A stretch of 64,000 nt of DNA from Paraburkholderia sacchari. GTDB taxonomy: Bacteria; Pseudomonadota; Gammaproteobacteria; Burkholderiales; Burkholderiaceae. The notes under the pieces are model-generated. The model ran no database searches, was not told the DNA's origin, and saw only the letters and a program-made list of their open reading frames with translations. Both the position numbers and the translations under genes were made by a program. The first letter of the stretch is position 1, and each line of letters opens with the position of its first letter. Below, piece after piece: positions 44,214 to 52,906 of this stretch. The stretch covers positions 186,001-250,000 of the forward strand of contig NZ_JTDB02000005.1 in NCBI RefSeq assembly GCF_000785435.2, given 5' to 3'.

Positions 44214-44274
44214 ACCAGGGGATATTTCGCACAACACCACGCCCGCGAAACACCAGAAAGCCGCCAGAACCCGC

Positions 44275-45084
44275 CTACTCGAGACTCAAGCGCGCCCCGA
44301 TCCGCGCGGCGGTGGCCCGAAGATCATCCAGATGGCGAGCGGCCATGTCCTCGACCTTGAAAAGGCGCTCGAACCAAACGATATTGACGCAGCCAGCAAT
44401 CGAACCATCGGGTGCTTCGATCGGCACGGCAAGCGCAGACAAACCATCGTTGTACTGCGCTCGCGACTGGTTATACGAACCGCCAAAATTGCGCTCGCGC
44501 GATCCATACCCACGCCGCCGCGTTTCATTGATCAACTGCCGGACATAACGCCCGTCGTGCGCGCGCTCGTCGCCTGGACGCTGGCCTGAACGCAATGCTT
44601 CGAGCAGCGACTCGCGCTCTTCATCGGGGCAAAACGCCAGATACGCGCGTCCGACCGCCGACCGCAATATATTGATCTCGTATCCGAGTTTGTCCCGGTT
44701 GACGAGAAAGTACGAGCGCGTGCGGTTCGACTCGCACAGCGCCATCGTCGTGCCGCGCCGCACAGCGAGATCCGAAGGCCAGAGAATGCGGCTCTGCAAC
44801 TGGTCCAGTTCCGGCGCTGCGCATTCGATCAGATGATCCACGCTATCGATGCGCCGCGCGCGCGCCTGCAACGTATAGCTCGGGCGAAACAGCCCGTCGG
44901 CCAGCCGCTGCCAGATCAGCCCCTGCCGTTCTAACGTCAGAAGAATGCGCAGCAGCGTGGCTTTCGGAATGCCGGTGTGCAGATGCAGGTCGTGCAGGCT
45001 TGCGGCCCGCAATTCCTGCAGGGTCTTGAGCGTGACGAGTCCTCGTTCGAGGGCGTCGATAGTCTTGACTTTCGGGGACCACAT
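44275..45084 (-). CDS. IclR-family regulator of the sulfatase/TRAP operon
   Basis: A 269-residue IclR protein of the MhpR-like kind. The N-terminal winged helix (IDALERGLVTLKTLQELR, GIPKATLLRILLTLE) is followed by the effector domain with the YNDGLSALAVPI and GCVNIVWFE segments typical of the family. It is divergent from the sulfatase gene with 110 bp between them, and a palindrome lies just upstream of its start. It probably senses the imported sulfate ester or its product. Confidence 0.9.
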   Translation of the reverse strand: MWSPKVKTIDALERGLVTLKTLQELRAASLHDLHLHTGIPKATLLRILLTLERQGLIWQRLADGLFRPSYTLQARARRIDSVDHLIECAAPELDQLQSRILWPSDLAVRRGTTMALCESNRTRSYFLVNRDKLGYEINILRSAVGRAYLAFCPDEERESLLEALRSGQRPGDERAHDGRYVRQLINETRRRGYGSRERNFGGSYNQSRAQYNDGLSALAVPIEAPDGSIAGCVNIVWFERLFKVEDMAARHLDDLRATAARIGARLSLE

Positions 45085-45100
45085 GACTGAATCCGTTGCG

Positions 45101-45115
45101 TTTCACTGAGTGAAA
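45101..45115. promoter_or_regulatory. Candidate IclR operator
   Basis: TTTCACT G AGTGAAA, a perfect 15-bp odd palindrome, 16 bp upstream of the iclR-type gene start and 80 bp upstream of the sulfatase start. Its size and position suit an autoregulatory IclR site controlling both directions. Confidence 0.6.
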
Positions 45116-45194
45116 TCTTCTCAGAAATTGCTGGGTTGCGCATCGGGGCTGTTCTACGCTTGCCTCAACTCAAGGAGACAAGCGGAGACAAGCG

Positions 45195-46775
45195 ATGGAG
45201 ACAGTCAAGAACATCCTGTTCGTGATGTGCGATCAGTTGCGCTGGGACTACCTGTCCTGCTACGGCCACCCGACGCTGCAAACGCCCCATATCGATGCGC
45301 TCGCGCGGCGCGGCGTGCGCTTCGAGCGCGCGTACGTGCAAAGCCCGGTGTGCGGGCCGTCGCGCATGTCGTATTACACGGGCCGCTACGTGGCGAGTCA
45401 TCGCGCTTACTGGAATTTCGTGCCGCTGCCCGTTGGCGAGCTGACGCTCGGCGATTATCTGCGCACGCGCGGCATGCGTGTCGCGCTGGCGGGCAAGACG
45501 CATATGGTCGCCGACAAGGCCGGCATGCAGCGCCTCGGCATGACCCATGAATCGCCGGGCGCGGTGCTGGTGGAAGAGTGCGGCTTCGAGCCGTTCGATC
45601 GCGACGACGGCATTCACCCCGGCCTCTTCGGTGCTCGCGTTGAAACGCCGTACTGCGATTATCTGCGCAGCAAAGGCTACGAAGGCGACAATCCCTGGCA
45701 TGACTATGCAAATTCTGCGCAAGGAGAGGACGGCGAGATTCTGAGCGGCTGGAAGATGCGTCATGCGTCAAAGCCGGCGCGCGTGAACGAGGAGCACTCG
45801 GAAACGCCGTACATGATCGACCGGGCGATGGCGTTCATCCGCGAGCAGGGCGACGCGCCCTGGTGCTTGCACCTGAGTCTGATCAAGCCGCATTGGCCGT
45901 ACATGGCGCCCGCGCCCTACAACGATATGTACGGCCCCGAGGACGTGAAGCCCGCCACGCGCACGCTGGACGAGCGCGAGCAGCCGCATCCGGTGTTCGG
46001 CGCGTTCATGCAGCACGACGAGAGCGTGAGCTTCGCGCGCGAGGAGGTGCGCGAGACGGTCATTCCCACCTACATGGGGCTCGTGAAGCAGATCGACGAC
46101 CACCTCGGCCGCCTGTTCGCGTTCCTGCGCGAAACCGGCCGCGACCAGGACACCATGATCGTGTTCACAAGCGACCATGGCGATTACCTGGGCGATCACT
46201 GGCTCGGCGAGAAGGAGCTATTTCACGATGCATCGTCGCGGGTGCCGCTCATCGTCGTCGATCCGCGCCCCGAGGCCGAAGCCACGCGCGGAACGGTCGA
46301 GCGGCGGCTTGTCGAGGCGATCGACTTGCTGCCCACCTTCCTCGATGCGGCGGGCGTGGAGATTCCTGGCCATATCGTCGAAGGGCGCTCGCTGCAGCCG
46401 CTGCTGCATGGCGCAACCGGCGTGACGTGGCGCGATGCAGTTTTCAGCGAGTTCGACTATTCGTTCCGTTCGCGCACGCGCACGCTGCTGGGGCGCGGCC
46501 TCGACGGCTGCCGCTGCTTCATGGTGTTCGACGGCCGCTGGAAATACATCCATTACGACGGCTTCGCACCGCAACTGTTCGATCTTGCGACAGACCCCGA
46601 CGAACTGAACGATCTGGGCCGCGATGCGCAGCACGCAGGCGTGCGCGCCGAAATGCACGAGCGCTTGTTCGACTGGCTGCGCCACCGGACCTTGCGGCAG
46701 ACCGCGCCCGCGCGCTTCGTCGAGCGCTGGACGGAAGTGTCCGAGAAGGGCGGCATTCTGCTCGGCGACTGGTAG
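45195..46775 (+). CDS. Cytoplasmic type I sulfatase
   Basis: A 526-residue formylglycine-dependent sulfatase. The modification motif is Cys53 in CGPSR (C-x-P-x-R), followed by MSYYTGR. Metal ligands are visible in FVMCDQLRWD near the N-terminus and FTSDHGDYLGDH in the middle. There is no signal peptide, so hydrolysis takes place inside the cell after uptake. It is the first gene of a unit with three TRAP genes. Relatives include choline sulfatases and phosphonate monoester hydrolases; the exact ester is not predictable. No sulfatase-modifying enzyme gene is in the window. Confidence 0.9.
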   Translation: METVKNILFVMCDQLRWDYLSCYGHPTLQTPHIDALARRGVRFERAYVQSPVCGPSRMSYYTGRYVASHRAYWNFVPLPVGELTLGDYLRTRGMRVALAGKTHMVADKAGMQRLGMTHESPGAVLVEECGFEPFDRDDGIHPGLFGARVETPYCDYLRSKGYEGDNPWHDYANSAQGEDGEILSGWKMRHASKPARVNEEHSETPYMIDRAMAFIREQGDAPWCLHLSLIKPHWPYMAPAPYNDMYGPEDVKPATRTLDEREQPHPVFGAFMQHDESVSFAREEVRETVIPTYMGLVKQIDDHLGRLFAFLRETGRDQDTMIVFTSDHGDYLGDHWLGEKELFHDASSRVPLIVVDPRPEAEATRGTVERRLVEAIDLLPTFLDAAGVEIPGHIVEGRSLQPLLHGATGVTWRDAVFSEFDYSFRSRTRTLLGRGLDGCRCFMVFDGRWKYIHYDGFAPQLFDLATDPDELNDLGRDAQHAGVRAEMHERLFDWLRHRTLRQTAPARFVERWTEVSEKGGILLGDW

Positions 46776-46865
46776 CTTCGAAAAGCGGCGGAAAGCGGCA
46801 GGAAGGGGCTCCGCCCCACTCAGCGGTAAAGCAGGTAAAAACTATTCGTACATGCAGGAGACATC

Positions 46866-47882
46866 ATGTATCGCCTCATTGCAGCCCATCTCGTGGCGTT
46901 GGCGGTGGCGCTACCGGCCATGGCGCATGCCGCCACGACGCTGGTCGTCAACGCCTTTTTACCGCCACAGCATATCTTCAACGTCGAGGTCATGAGGCCG
47001 TGGGCCGAGGACGTCGAGCGCGTGACCCAGGGGCGCGTGAAGATCGTTTTTCCGCCAACCAGCATCGGCTCGCCGCAACAGCAGTGGGACGTCGTGCGCA
47101 AGCGCATCGTGGATGGCGCCTATATTTTCAACGGTCTCATCCAGAACAAGGCAAGCCTCGTGCAGCTCGCGCATCTGCCGCTCGGCTCCTCGTCCGCCGA
47201 GGGCATGTCGGTGGCGCTCTGGCGGACCTACGAAAAGTACTTCGAGCAGGCCGGCGAGTATCGCGACGTGCATCTGCTCGCGCTCGTGGTGTTTCCGGCG
47301 GGCGAAATCTACAGCCTCAAGCGGCCCGTCACGTCGCTTCAGGCGATCCATGGCGTGAAATACTGGGCACTGCCAGGGGTTGCCTCGACGCTGATGGATC
47401 GCGGCGGCGCGGGCGTGGTCGCCACCCCAGCCGCGAAAATGAGCGAGCTGGTGGCGGGCGGCACCGTGGACGGCTTTGTCGGCATCCCCGAGATGGACGC
47501 CGCGCGCTTTAACGTGGTCCGCTACGCGCGCTACGAAACGACCGTCCCGGGCGGCATCACCGCGCCAAGTTTTTCGCTGTTCGTGAACCGGCAGGTGTGG
47601 GCGTCGATCTCGCCGGCCGACCGCGCGGCCATCACCACGCTTTCGGGCGAGGCGTTCGCGCGCCGCATGGCCGTGATCGACGCGTCCAATGCGCTTGCGC
47701 GCAAGGAGGCCGTCGCGAACGGGCTCAAACTGATCTCGCCGTCGCCGGATTTTGTCGACGCGCTTCGCGCGCTGGCACTGCCCATGGACGCGCAATGGAT
47801 CGCCCGCGCGGATCAACTGCACGTGGACGGCGCAGCCGCGCTCGCCTATTACCGCAATGAAGCAAAGCAGGAGGCAAGATGA
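46866..47882 (+). CDS. TRAP transporter substrate-binding protein (DctP)
   Basis: A 338-residue periplasmic binding protein. The signal peptide (about 1-22, ending AHA-A) is followed by the DctP-type pattern, including MRPWAEDVERVTQGRVKIVF and the later GVKYWALPGVASTLMDRGG. It would capture an organic anion, probably the sulfate ester cleaved by the sulfatase upstream. It overlaps the DctQ gene by 4 bp. Typical DctP length. Confidence 0.92.
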   Translation: MYRLIAAHLVALAVALPAMAHAATTLVVNAFLPPQHIFNVEVMRPWAEDVERVTQGRVKIVFPPTSIGSPQQQWDVVRKRIVDGAYIFNGLIQNKASLVQLAHLPLGSSSAEGMSVALWRTYEKYFEQAGEYRDVHLLALVVFPAGEIYSLKRPVTSLQAIHGVKYWALPGVASTLMDRGGAGVVATPAAKMSELVAGGTVDGFVGIPEMDAARFNVVRYARYETTVPGGITAPSFSLFVNRQVWASISPADRAAITTLSGEAFARRMAVIDASNALARKEAVANGLKLISPSPDFVDALRALALPMDAQWIARADQLHVDGAAALAYYRNEAKQEAR

Positions 47883-48430
47883 GCGTCAGTCAACCTTCCG
47901 ATGCATTGCATCCTTGCGACGCGATTGCCACGGACGCACGCGAGGGGCTTGCCACGCGCTGGCTGAAGCGCGTACTCGGCGCACTCGTTGCGCTCGTGCT
48001 GCTCTCGATCATGGGCCTCACGTTCTGCGACGTGTTCATGCGGTACTGGTTCTCCGCGCCCATTCGCGGTGCGTCCGAGATCGTGCGCTTTGCCATGGCG
48101 ATCCTCATTTTCTCGGCGTTTCCGCTCGTCACGCTGAGCCAGCAGCACATCACGGTCAATCTGCTGCACGGGCGTTTCGGACGCTTCGGCGGCTGGCTGC
48201 AACACCTGTTCGTGCTGCTCGTGAGCTTGATTGCGGTCGGCATCATGACCTGGCAGCTCGCAAGCGATGGCGCCGACCTCGCGCGCAACCGCATCACCAC
48301 GACCGTGCTGGAATGGCCGCTCGCGCCGCTCAGCTACTACATGAGCGCGCTTTCAGGCGTCACGCTGATCGTGCTGCTCGCGCTCACCGTCGATCACTTC
48401 GCCGCGCTCGGCCGCAAGGAAACGCCATGA
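47879..48430 (+). CDS. TRAP transporter small permease (DctQ)
   Basis: A 183-residue membrane protein with four hydrophobic segments (about 38-58, 72-92, 110-130 and 155-172) and the DctQ signature around LTFCDVFMRYWFSAPIRGASE. It pairs with the large permease to form the Na+-driven transporter. ATGA overlaps tie it to both neighbours. The N-terminal 30 residues before the first segment are longer than usual. Confidence 0.92.
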   Translation: MSVSQPSDALHPCDAIATDAREGLATRWLKRVLGALVALVLLSIMGLTFCDVFMRYWFSAPIRGASEIVRFAMAILIFSAFPLVTLSQQHITVNLLHGRFGRFGGWLQHLFVLLVSLIAVGIMTWQLASDGADLARNRITTTVLEWPLAPLSYYMSALSGVTLIVLLALTVDHFAALGRKETP

Positions 48431-49719
48431 CACTCGCACTTTCAGGCTTCGCCGCCGTTCTTCTGTTCGCGTTCGTGGGCGTGCCGCTCGGCTTTGCGAT
48501 GCTCGGCATCGGCGTGGGCGCCTTCGCGCTGATTCGCGGCTGGGAGCCCGCGCTTGCAATGGCCGGCATGACGATCGCCGACCTCGCGGCCAACGAGAAT
48601 CTCTCCGTGCTGCCGATGTTCATCCTGATGGGCACGTTCATCTACAAGGCCGATCTGGCCGAGGAGCTTTACGACGCGGCCAACGCGTGGATCGGCCACT
48701 TCAAGGGCGGCCTCGCGCACGCCACGGTGCTGGCCTGCGCCGGCTTCGCCTCGATGTCGGGCAGCTCGATCGCCACGGCGGCCACCATGACCAAGGTGGC
48801 GATGCCGCCCATGCGCCGCCACCGTTACGCGGACAGCCTCGCCGCGGGCTGCGTGAGTTCGGGCGGCACGCTGGGCGCGTTGATTCCGCCGAGCTTCCCC
48901 TTGCTTATATACGGTGTCCTGACCGATCAGGATATCGGCAAGCTGTTTATCGCGGGGATCGGCCCGGGGTTGTTGCTGGGCTCGCTGTTCCTGCTCTCGA
49001 TCTGGTGGACGGTGCGGCGCGATCCCGCCAAAGGCCCGCGCGGCGAGCGCGTGGACTGGCCTACGCGCTTTGCCAAACTCGGCAAGATCTGGGGCGTGCT
49101 CGCGCTGTTCCTGATCGTGGTGGGCGGGCTATATGGCGGCATTTTCACGGCCACGGAGGCGTCGAGCGTGGGCGCGACCGGCGCGCTCGTATTCGCAGGG
49201 CTGCGCCGCAAGCTGAGCTGGCCGCTCTTGTTCGAGTCGCTCGTGGAGGCGGGCAAGACCACCGCGATGATCTTCGCCATTGCCTTCGGCGGCATGGTGT
49301 TCGCCAACTTCATCACGCTCTCGGGCCTCACCGCCACGCTGGTCGCCTGGATTCACGCGCTGCATTTGCCGCTCATTGGCGTGATCGCGGTCATCACCTG
49401 CATCTACATCGTGCTCGGCTCGCTCATGGAAGCGCTGGCGATGATGCTGCTCACGATTCCCGTGTTCGCGGCGGTGGTGCAGCCGCTTGGCGCGAACATG
49501 ATCTGGTTCGGCATTTATGTGGCGATGATGATGGAAATCGGCATGATTCATCCGCCCGTGGGCATGAACGTGTTCATGGTGAAAACCATGCTGCCGGAAT
49601 TGTCGATTCGCACAATTTTTCGCGGCACCGTGCCGTTTCTCTGCGCGAATATCGTCGCGCTCGTGGTGGTCATTCTCGTGCCGGGCGTGGCGCTCGGGCT
49701 GGTTCATCTCATGCGCTGA
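48427..49719 (+). CDS. TRAP transporter large permease (DctM)
   Basis: A 430-residue protein with about twelve hydrophobic segments. Conserved motifs are GFASMSGSSIATAATMTKV and VSSGGTLGALIPPSFPL, and near the end EIGMIHPPVGMNVFMV. It is the transport core of the DctPQM system. The ATG at 48427 overlaps the DctQ stop (ATGA); the longer upstream frame lies inside DctQ and DctP coding sequence. It is the last gene of the operon. Confidence 0.93.
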   Translation: MTLALSGFAAVLLFAFVGVPLGFAMLGIGVGAFALIRGWEPALAMAGMTIADLAANENLSVLPMFILMGTFIYKADLAEELYDAANAWIGHFKGGLAHATVLACAGFASMSGSSIATAATMTKVAMPPMRRHRYADSLAAGCVSSGGTLGALIPPSFPLLIYGVLTDQDIGKLFIAGIGPGLLLGSLFLLSIWWTVRRDPAKGPRGERVDWPTRFAKLGKIWGVLALFLIVVGGLYGGIFTATEASSVGATGALVFAGLRRKLSWPLLFESLVEAGKTTAMIFAIAFGGMVFANFITLSGLTATLVAWIHALHLPLIGVIAVITCIYIVLGSLMEALAMMLLTIPVFAAVVQPLGANMIWFGIYVAMMMEIGMIHPPVGMNVFMVKTMLPELSIRTIFRGTVPFLCANIVALVVVILVPGVALGLVHLMR

Positions 49720-50048
49720 CCGCCCACCGCCAGGCGCGCAAGCGGACGTCTACCCGTAGTTGTCCTGGGGTGGGCGCGCCGTGCCCGCACGGGCCGCGCG
49801 CTCCGCTCACGGCGCCCCGGCTGCCTTGCCTGGCGGCTGGGTGCGCCCGATTGTTTGCGATTCGCGAATGACGTATTCGGGCCTTATCCGGTACTGATTA
49901 CGGGGTGCTTGCGATTATCTTTGGGACGTCGATGCCGATGGCGTCCGGGTAATGGCACACCTCGGGCACACCTCGGGCACACCTGGCGTCGGCCACCGCT
50001 TTCGAACATGACTGATGGCGCGGCACCGGCCGGCCCAAGGAGACAGAG
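49720..50048. other. Intergenic region of about 330 bp with a short tandem repeat
   Basis: No gene seen. At 49954-49986 an 11-bp unit (GGCACACCTCG) is repeated three times, the last copy ending GG. The region should hold the promoter for the MFS/LysR genes. Confidence 0.55.
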
Positions 50049-51302
50049 ATGAAACCAAACACATGGGACACGGCTTACGAGCGCAAGGCCGTGACATTGC
50101 TGGCGCTAGGCTTCGGCCTCGTGGGCCTCGACCGCTGGCTGATCGCGCCGCTGTTCCCGTCGATCATGCTGGACCTGAACCTGAACGCCCAGGACGTGGG
50201 CAACTGCATCGGCATACTCGGCCTTTCGTGGGGCGTGTTCGCGGCGGTCATGGGCGGCATGTCCGACAAGGTGGGCCGCCGCAAGGTGCTGATTCCGGCG
50301 ATCATCGCGTTCTCGCTGCTTTCGGGCTTTTCCGGCCTTGCGGGCAGCTTCGTGAGCCTGCTGGCCGTGCGCGCGCTGATGGGCGTGGCCGAAGGCTCGT
50401 TCTGCCCGACGAGCTTCGCGGCCACCGCCGATGCCTCGCACCCCAAGCGCCGCGGCTTCAATCTCGGGCTGCAGCAAAGCGGTTTCGCCTTGTTCGGGCT
50501 CGCGCTCTCGCCGATCATCGCCACGCAGTTGCTGGGCGTGATGAGCTGGCGCTGGGTGTTCGCACTCGTCTCGGTGCCGGGGCTCATTCTTGGCCTGCTG
50601 ATGTACCGCGTGATTCGCGAACCGAAGGCGGCCGCGACGTCTGAGGCTGGCGGGCCCGAACGTGGCAATTGGCGCGACGTGATCCGCAGCCGCAACATTC
50701 CCGTAGCGATGGTGGCGCTTTTCTGCGCGATGACGGGAGTGTTCGTGCTCGGCGCGATGTTGCCGCTCTACCTCACGCAGTACCTCAAGCTAGACACGCA
50801 GCACATGGGCGTGGTGGCGTCGGCCATCGGCTTTGGCGGTTTCGTCGGACAGTTCGGCCTGCCGGGGCTCTCCGATCTGCTGGGCCGGCGCCTCGCCAGC
50901 ATCATTGGCTTCGTAGGCACGGCAGTTATGCTGATCGTGTTTCGCGGCCTTGGCGCGCAACCGCTGGAACTCTTCGCAGTGCTGTTCGCAGCGTCGTTCT
51001 TTACGCTGGGCCTCGTTTCGCTGCTCTCCGGGCCGATTGCCACCGAGGCCGCGCCGCTCGGCATGGTCTCGACCTCGATCGGTCTCGTGGTGGGCGCGGG
51101 CGAAATCTTCGGCGGCGGCGTGGCGCCCGCGCTGGCCGGTTTCGTGGCGGCACATTTCGGTATCCAGAACATCTTGTGGCTGCCCATTGGTGCTGTCGTT
51201 CTGGGTGTGCTGGTGAGCCTGCTGCTCAAGGAAACGGCGCCGGCCAGGCTGCGCCGCGCTGCAATGGAGCCGGCCCTATACTTGGATGGCCCGAATCCAT
51301 AA
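50049..51302 (+). CDS. MFS transporter next to the hydroquinone operon
   Basis: A 417-residue major facilitator protein with about twelve hydrophobic segments. The loop 2-3 motif reads GGMSDKVGRRKVLIP, and the N-terminal segment (GFGLVGLDRWLIAPLFPSIM) carries a charged Asp-Arg pair as in aromatic-acid and organic-anion symporters. The LysR gene follows 14 bp later and then the ring-cleavage genes, so it may import the aromatic precursor that feeds hydroquinone. Substrate inferred only from position. ATG 50049 follows AAGGAG. Confidence 0.88.
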   Translation: MKPNTWDTAYERKAVTLLALGFGLVGLDRWLIAPLFPSIMLDLNLNAQDVGNCIGILGLSWGVFAAVMGGMSDKVGRRKVLIPAIIAFSLLSGFSGLAGSFVSLLAVRALMGVAEGSFCPTSFAATADASHPKRRGFNLGLQQSGFALFGLALSPIIATQLLGVMSWRWVFALVSVPGLILGLLMYRVIREPKAAATSEAGGPERGNWRDVIRSRNIPVAMVALFCAMTGVFVLGAMLPLYLTQYLKLDTQHMGVVASAIGFGGFVGQFGLPGLSDLLGRRLASIIGFVGTAVMLIVFRGLGAQPLELFAVLFAASFFTLGLVSLLSGPIATEAAPLGMVSTSIGLVVGAGEIFGGGVAPALAGFVAAHFGIQNILWLPIGAVVLGVLVSLLLKETAPARLRRAAMEPALYLDGPNP

Positions 51303-51316
51303 AAGAAGAGAGGAGC

Positions 51317-52246
51317 ATGGACCGATTCCTGAGTATCGAAGCGTTTGTACGCGTCGCGGAAACGAGTAGTTTTGCGGAAGCGGCCCGGCAGATCGGCGTG
51401 ACCAGTTCGGTGGTGACGAACCGCATCCAGCAACTGGAAAAGTTCGTCAACGCGCCGCTCTTTCATCGCAGCACGCGGCATGTGCGCCTCTCCGAAGTCG
51501 GAGAGGCGTTTTATCGCGAATGCGCGGAGGTGGTGGGGCGTGTGAACGAGCTGACCGACCAGATGCGCGAACTGCGCGCCACGCCCACGGGGCGGCTGCG
51601 CATCCAGATACTGCCGGGTTTCGCGCTGGGTCATTTTGGTGCGCCGCTTGCCGAGTTCAATCGGCGCTATCCGGGCATCCAGCTCGATGTGATCGTCAAC
51701 GACCGGGTGGTCGACCCGATCGAAGAAGGCTTCGATGTTGCGTTTCAGATCTTTCCGCCCATTTCCGAATCGCTGATCGAGCGGCGGCTTTTTACGGTGC
51801 GGCGGCTCTTTGTTGCCACGCCTGCCTATGTGGCGGAGCACGGCGCGCCTCAGCATCCGCGTGAATTGCTGCAGCACACCACGGCGCTTTATTCGGGCTA
51901 TCCGTCGCGCAACCGCTGGACGATGACACGTGGCGATGAAGTCGTGGAGCTGGAGTTGCCCGGCATGATTCGCTCGAATTCGGTGCATTTGCTGCGCGAT
52001 TACGCGCTTACGGGAGGCGGAGTCGTGTGCCTGCCTACGCTTGTGGCAAGCGCCGCGCTGCTCGAGGGCTCGTTGGTGCCGATCCTCACCGATTACCACC
52101 TTTCTTCGCTGAGCTTTGCGGCCGTTTATCCCTCTACTCAGCGCCAGGCGCTCAAGGTGAAGGCGCTGGTGGAATTTCTGGCCGAGTATCTGGGCCCCGA
52201 GCCCGCGTGGGACGTGCCGCTTCTGGAGCGCGGCTGGGTGCGCTAG
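51317..52246 (+). CDS. LysR-family regulator of the hydroquinone operon
   Basis: A 309-residue LysR protein of the CrgA-like branch with an N-terminal helix-turn-helix (FLSIEAFVRVAETSSFAEAA, SSVVTNRIQQLE) and effector domain (LRIQILPGFALGHF onwards). It is co-oriented between the MFS gene and the dioxygenase genes, 125 bp before hapC, and probably controls that operon. ATG 51317 follows GAGAGGAG. Confidence 0.9.
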   Translation: MDRFLSIEAFVRVAETSSFAEAARQIGVTSSVVTNRIQQLEKFVNAPLFHRSTRHVRLSEVGEAFYRECAEVVGRVNELTDQMRELRATPTGRLRIQILPGFALGHFGAPLAEFNRRYPGIQLDVIVNDRVVDPIEEGFDVAFQIFPPISESLIERRLFTVRRLFVATPAYVAEHGAPQHPRELLQHTTALYSGYPSRNRWTMTRGDEVVELELPGMIRSNSVHLLRDYALTGGGVVCLPTLVASAALLEGSLVPILTDYHLSSLSFAAVYPSTQRQALKVKALVEFLAEYLGPEPAWDVPLLERGWVR

Positions 52247-52371
52247 CCGCATTCGCGATTATTTGCGAAACGCGAATGCCGTAGTCGCCCGGGCGCCGGT
52301 TGTGGTCTGTGCGCAGCGCTCCTAAAGTTGACTGCAACGACACCTTCCAAAACACGAAACAGGAGACAGCC

Positions 52372-52866
52372 ATGACCGATACGTCATTCCACACCGTCTT
52401 CGGCTCGCTCGAGCAATACCGCAAAGGCGAGATCGAAATCACGAGCGGCGACGCCCGCCACTATGTTTTCTCGAACGTCTTCGAAGTTGCCGCGCAGTCG
52501 GCGCCTTACGAGAAGGTCGTGGTCGGCAAGAACCTCGAATATGTGATCGAGGTGCTGCGCACGGAAGGTCAATCGCGCTGGTTCGCCTGCGCTCACGATG
52601 AGTTCGCAATCCTGATGGACGGCGAGATGCGCATCGACTTCATCAAGCTCGATAACCCGCCGGAGGACGGCACGGGGACGGTCGCGGCAGGCGACGAGCC
52701 GGCGGGCCGCAAGATGGGCCATGTGGTGCTGCGCCGTGGCCACCAGGCCCTGCTGCCGGCCGGCTGCGCGTATCGCTTCAGCGCGCAGAAGAATGGCGTG
52801 GCGCTGGTGCAGACCATGGTCGGCGCGCTCTCCGTGCAGAAGTGGGCGGATATCTGCCTGCACTGA
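52372..52866 (+). CDS. hapC: Hydroquinone 1,2-dioxygenase, small subunit
   Basis: A 164-residue cupin-like alpha subunit. It carries no metal site of its own but is needed for the heteromeric Fe(II) dioxygenase that opens hydroquinone to 4-hydroxymuconic semialdehyde. The fold is suggested by FACAHDEFAILMDGEMRIDF and RRGHQALLPAGCAYRF. Size and order match HapC of Pseudomonas fluorescens and PnpC-type subunits. It is followed 40 bp later by the large subunit. ATG 52372 has AGGAGA upstream. Confidence 0.9.
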   Translation: MTDTSFHTVFGSLEQYRKGEIEITSGDARHYVFSNVFEVAAQSAPYEKVVVGKNLEYVIEVLRTEGQSRWFACAHDEFAILMDGEMRIDFIKLDNPPEDGTGTVAAGDEPAGRKMGHVVLRRGHQALLPAGCAYRFSAQKNGVALVQTMVGALSVQKWADICLH

Positions 52867-52906
52867 ACCCGCACACACGAACCGATCATCCCCAGGAGAC
52901 ACAGAC

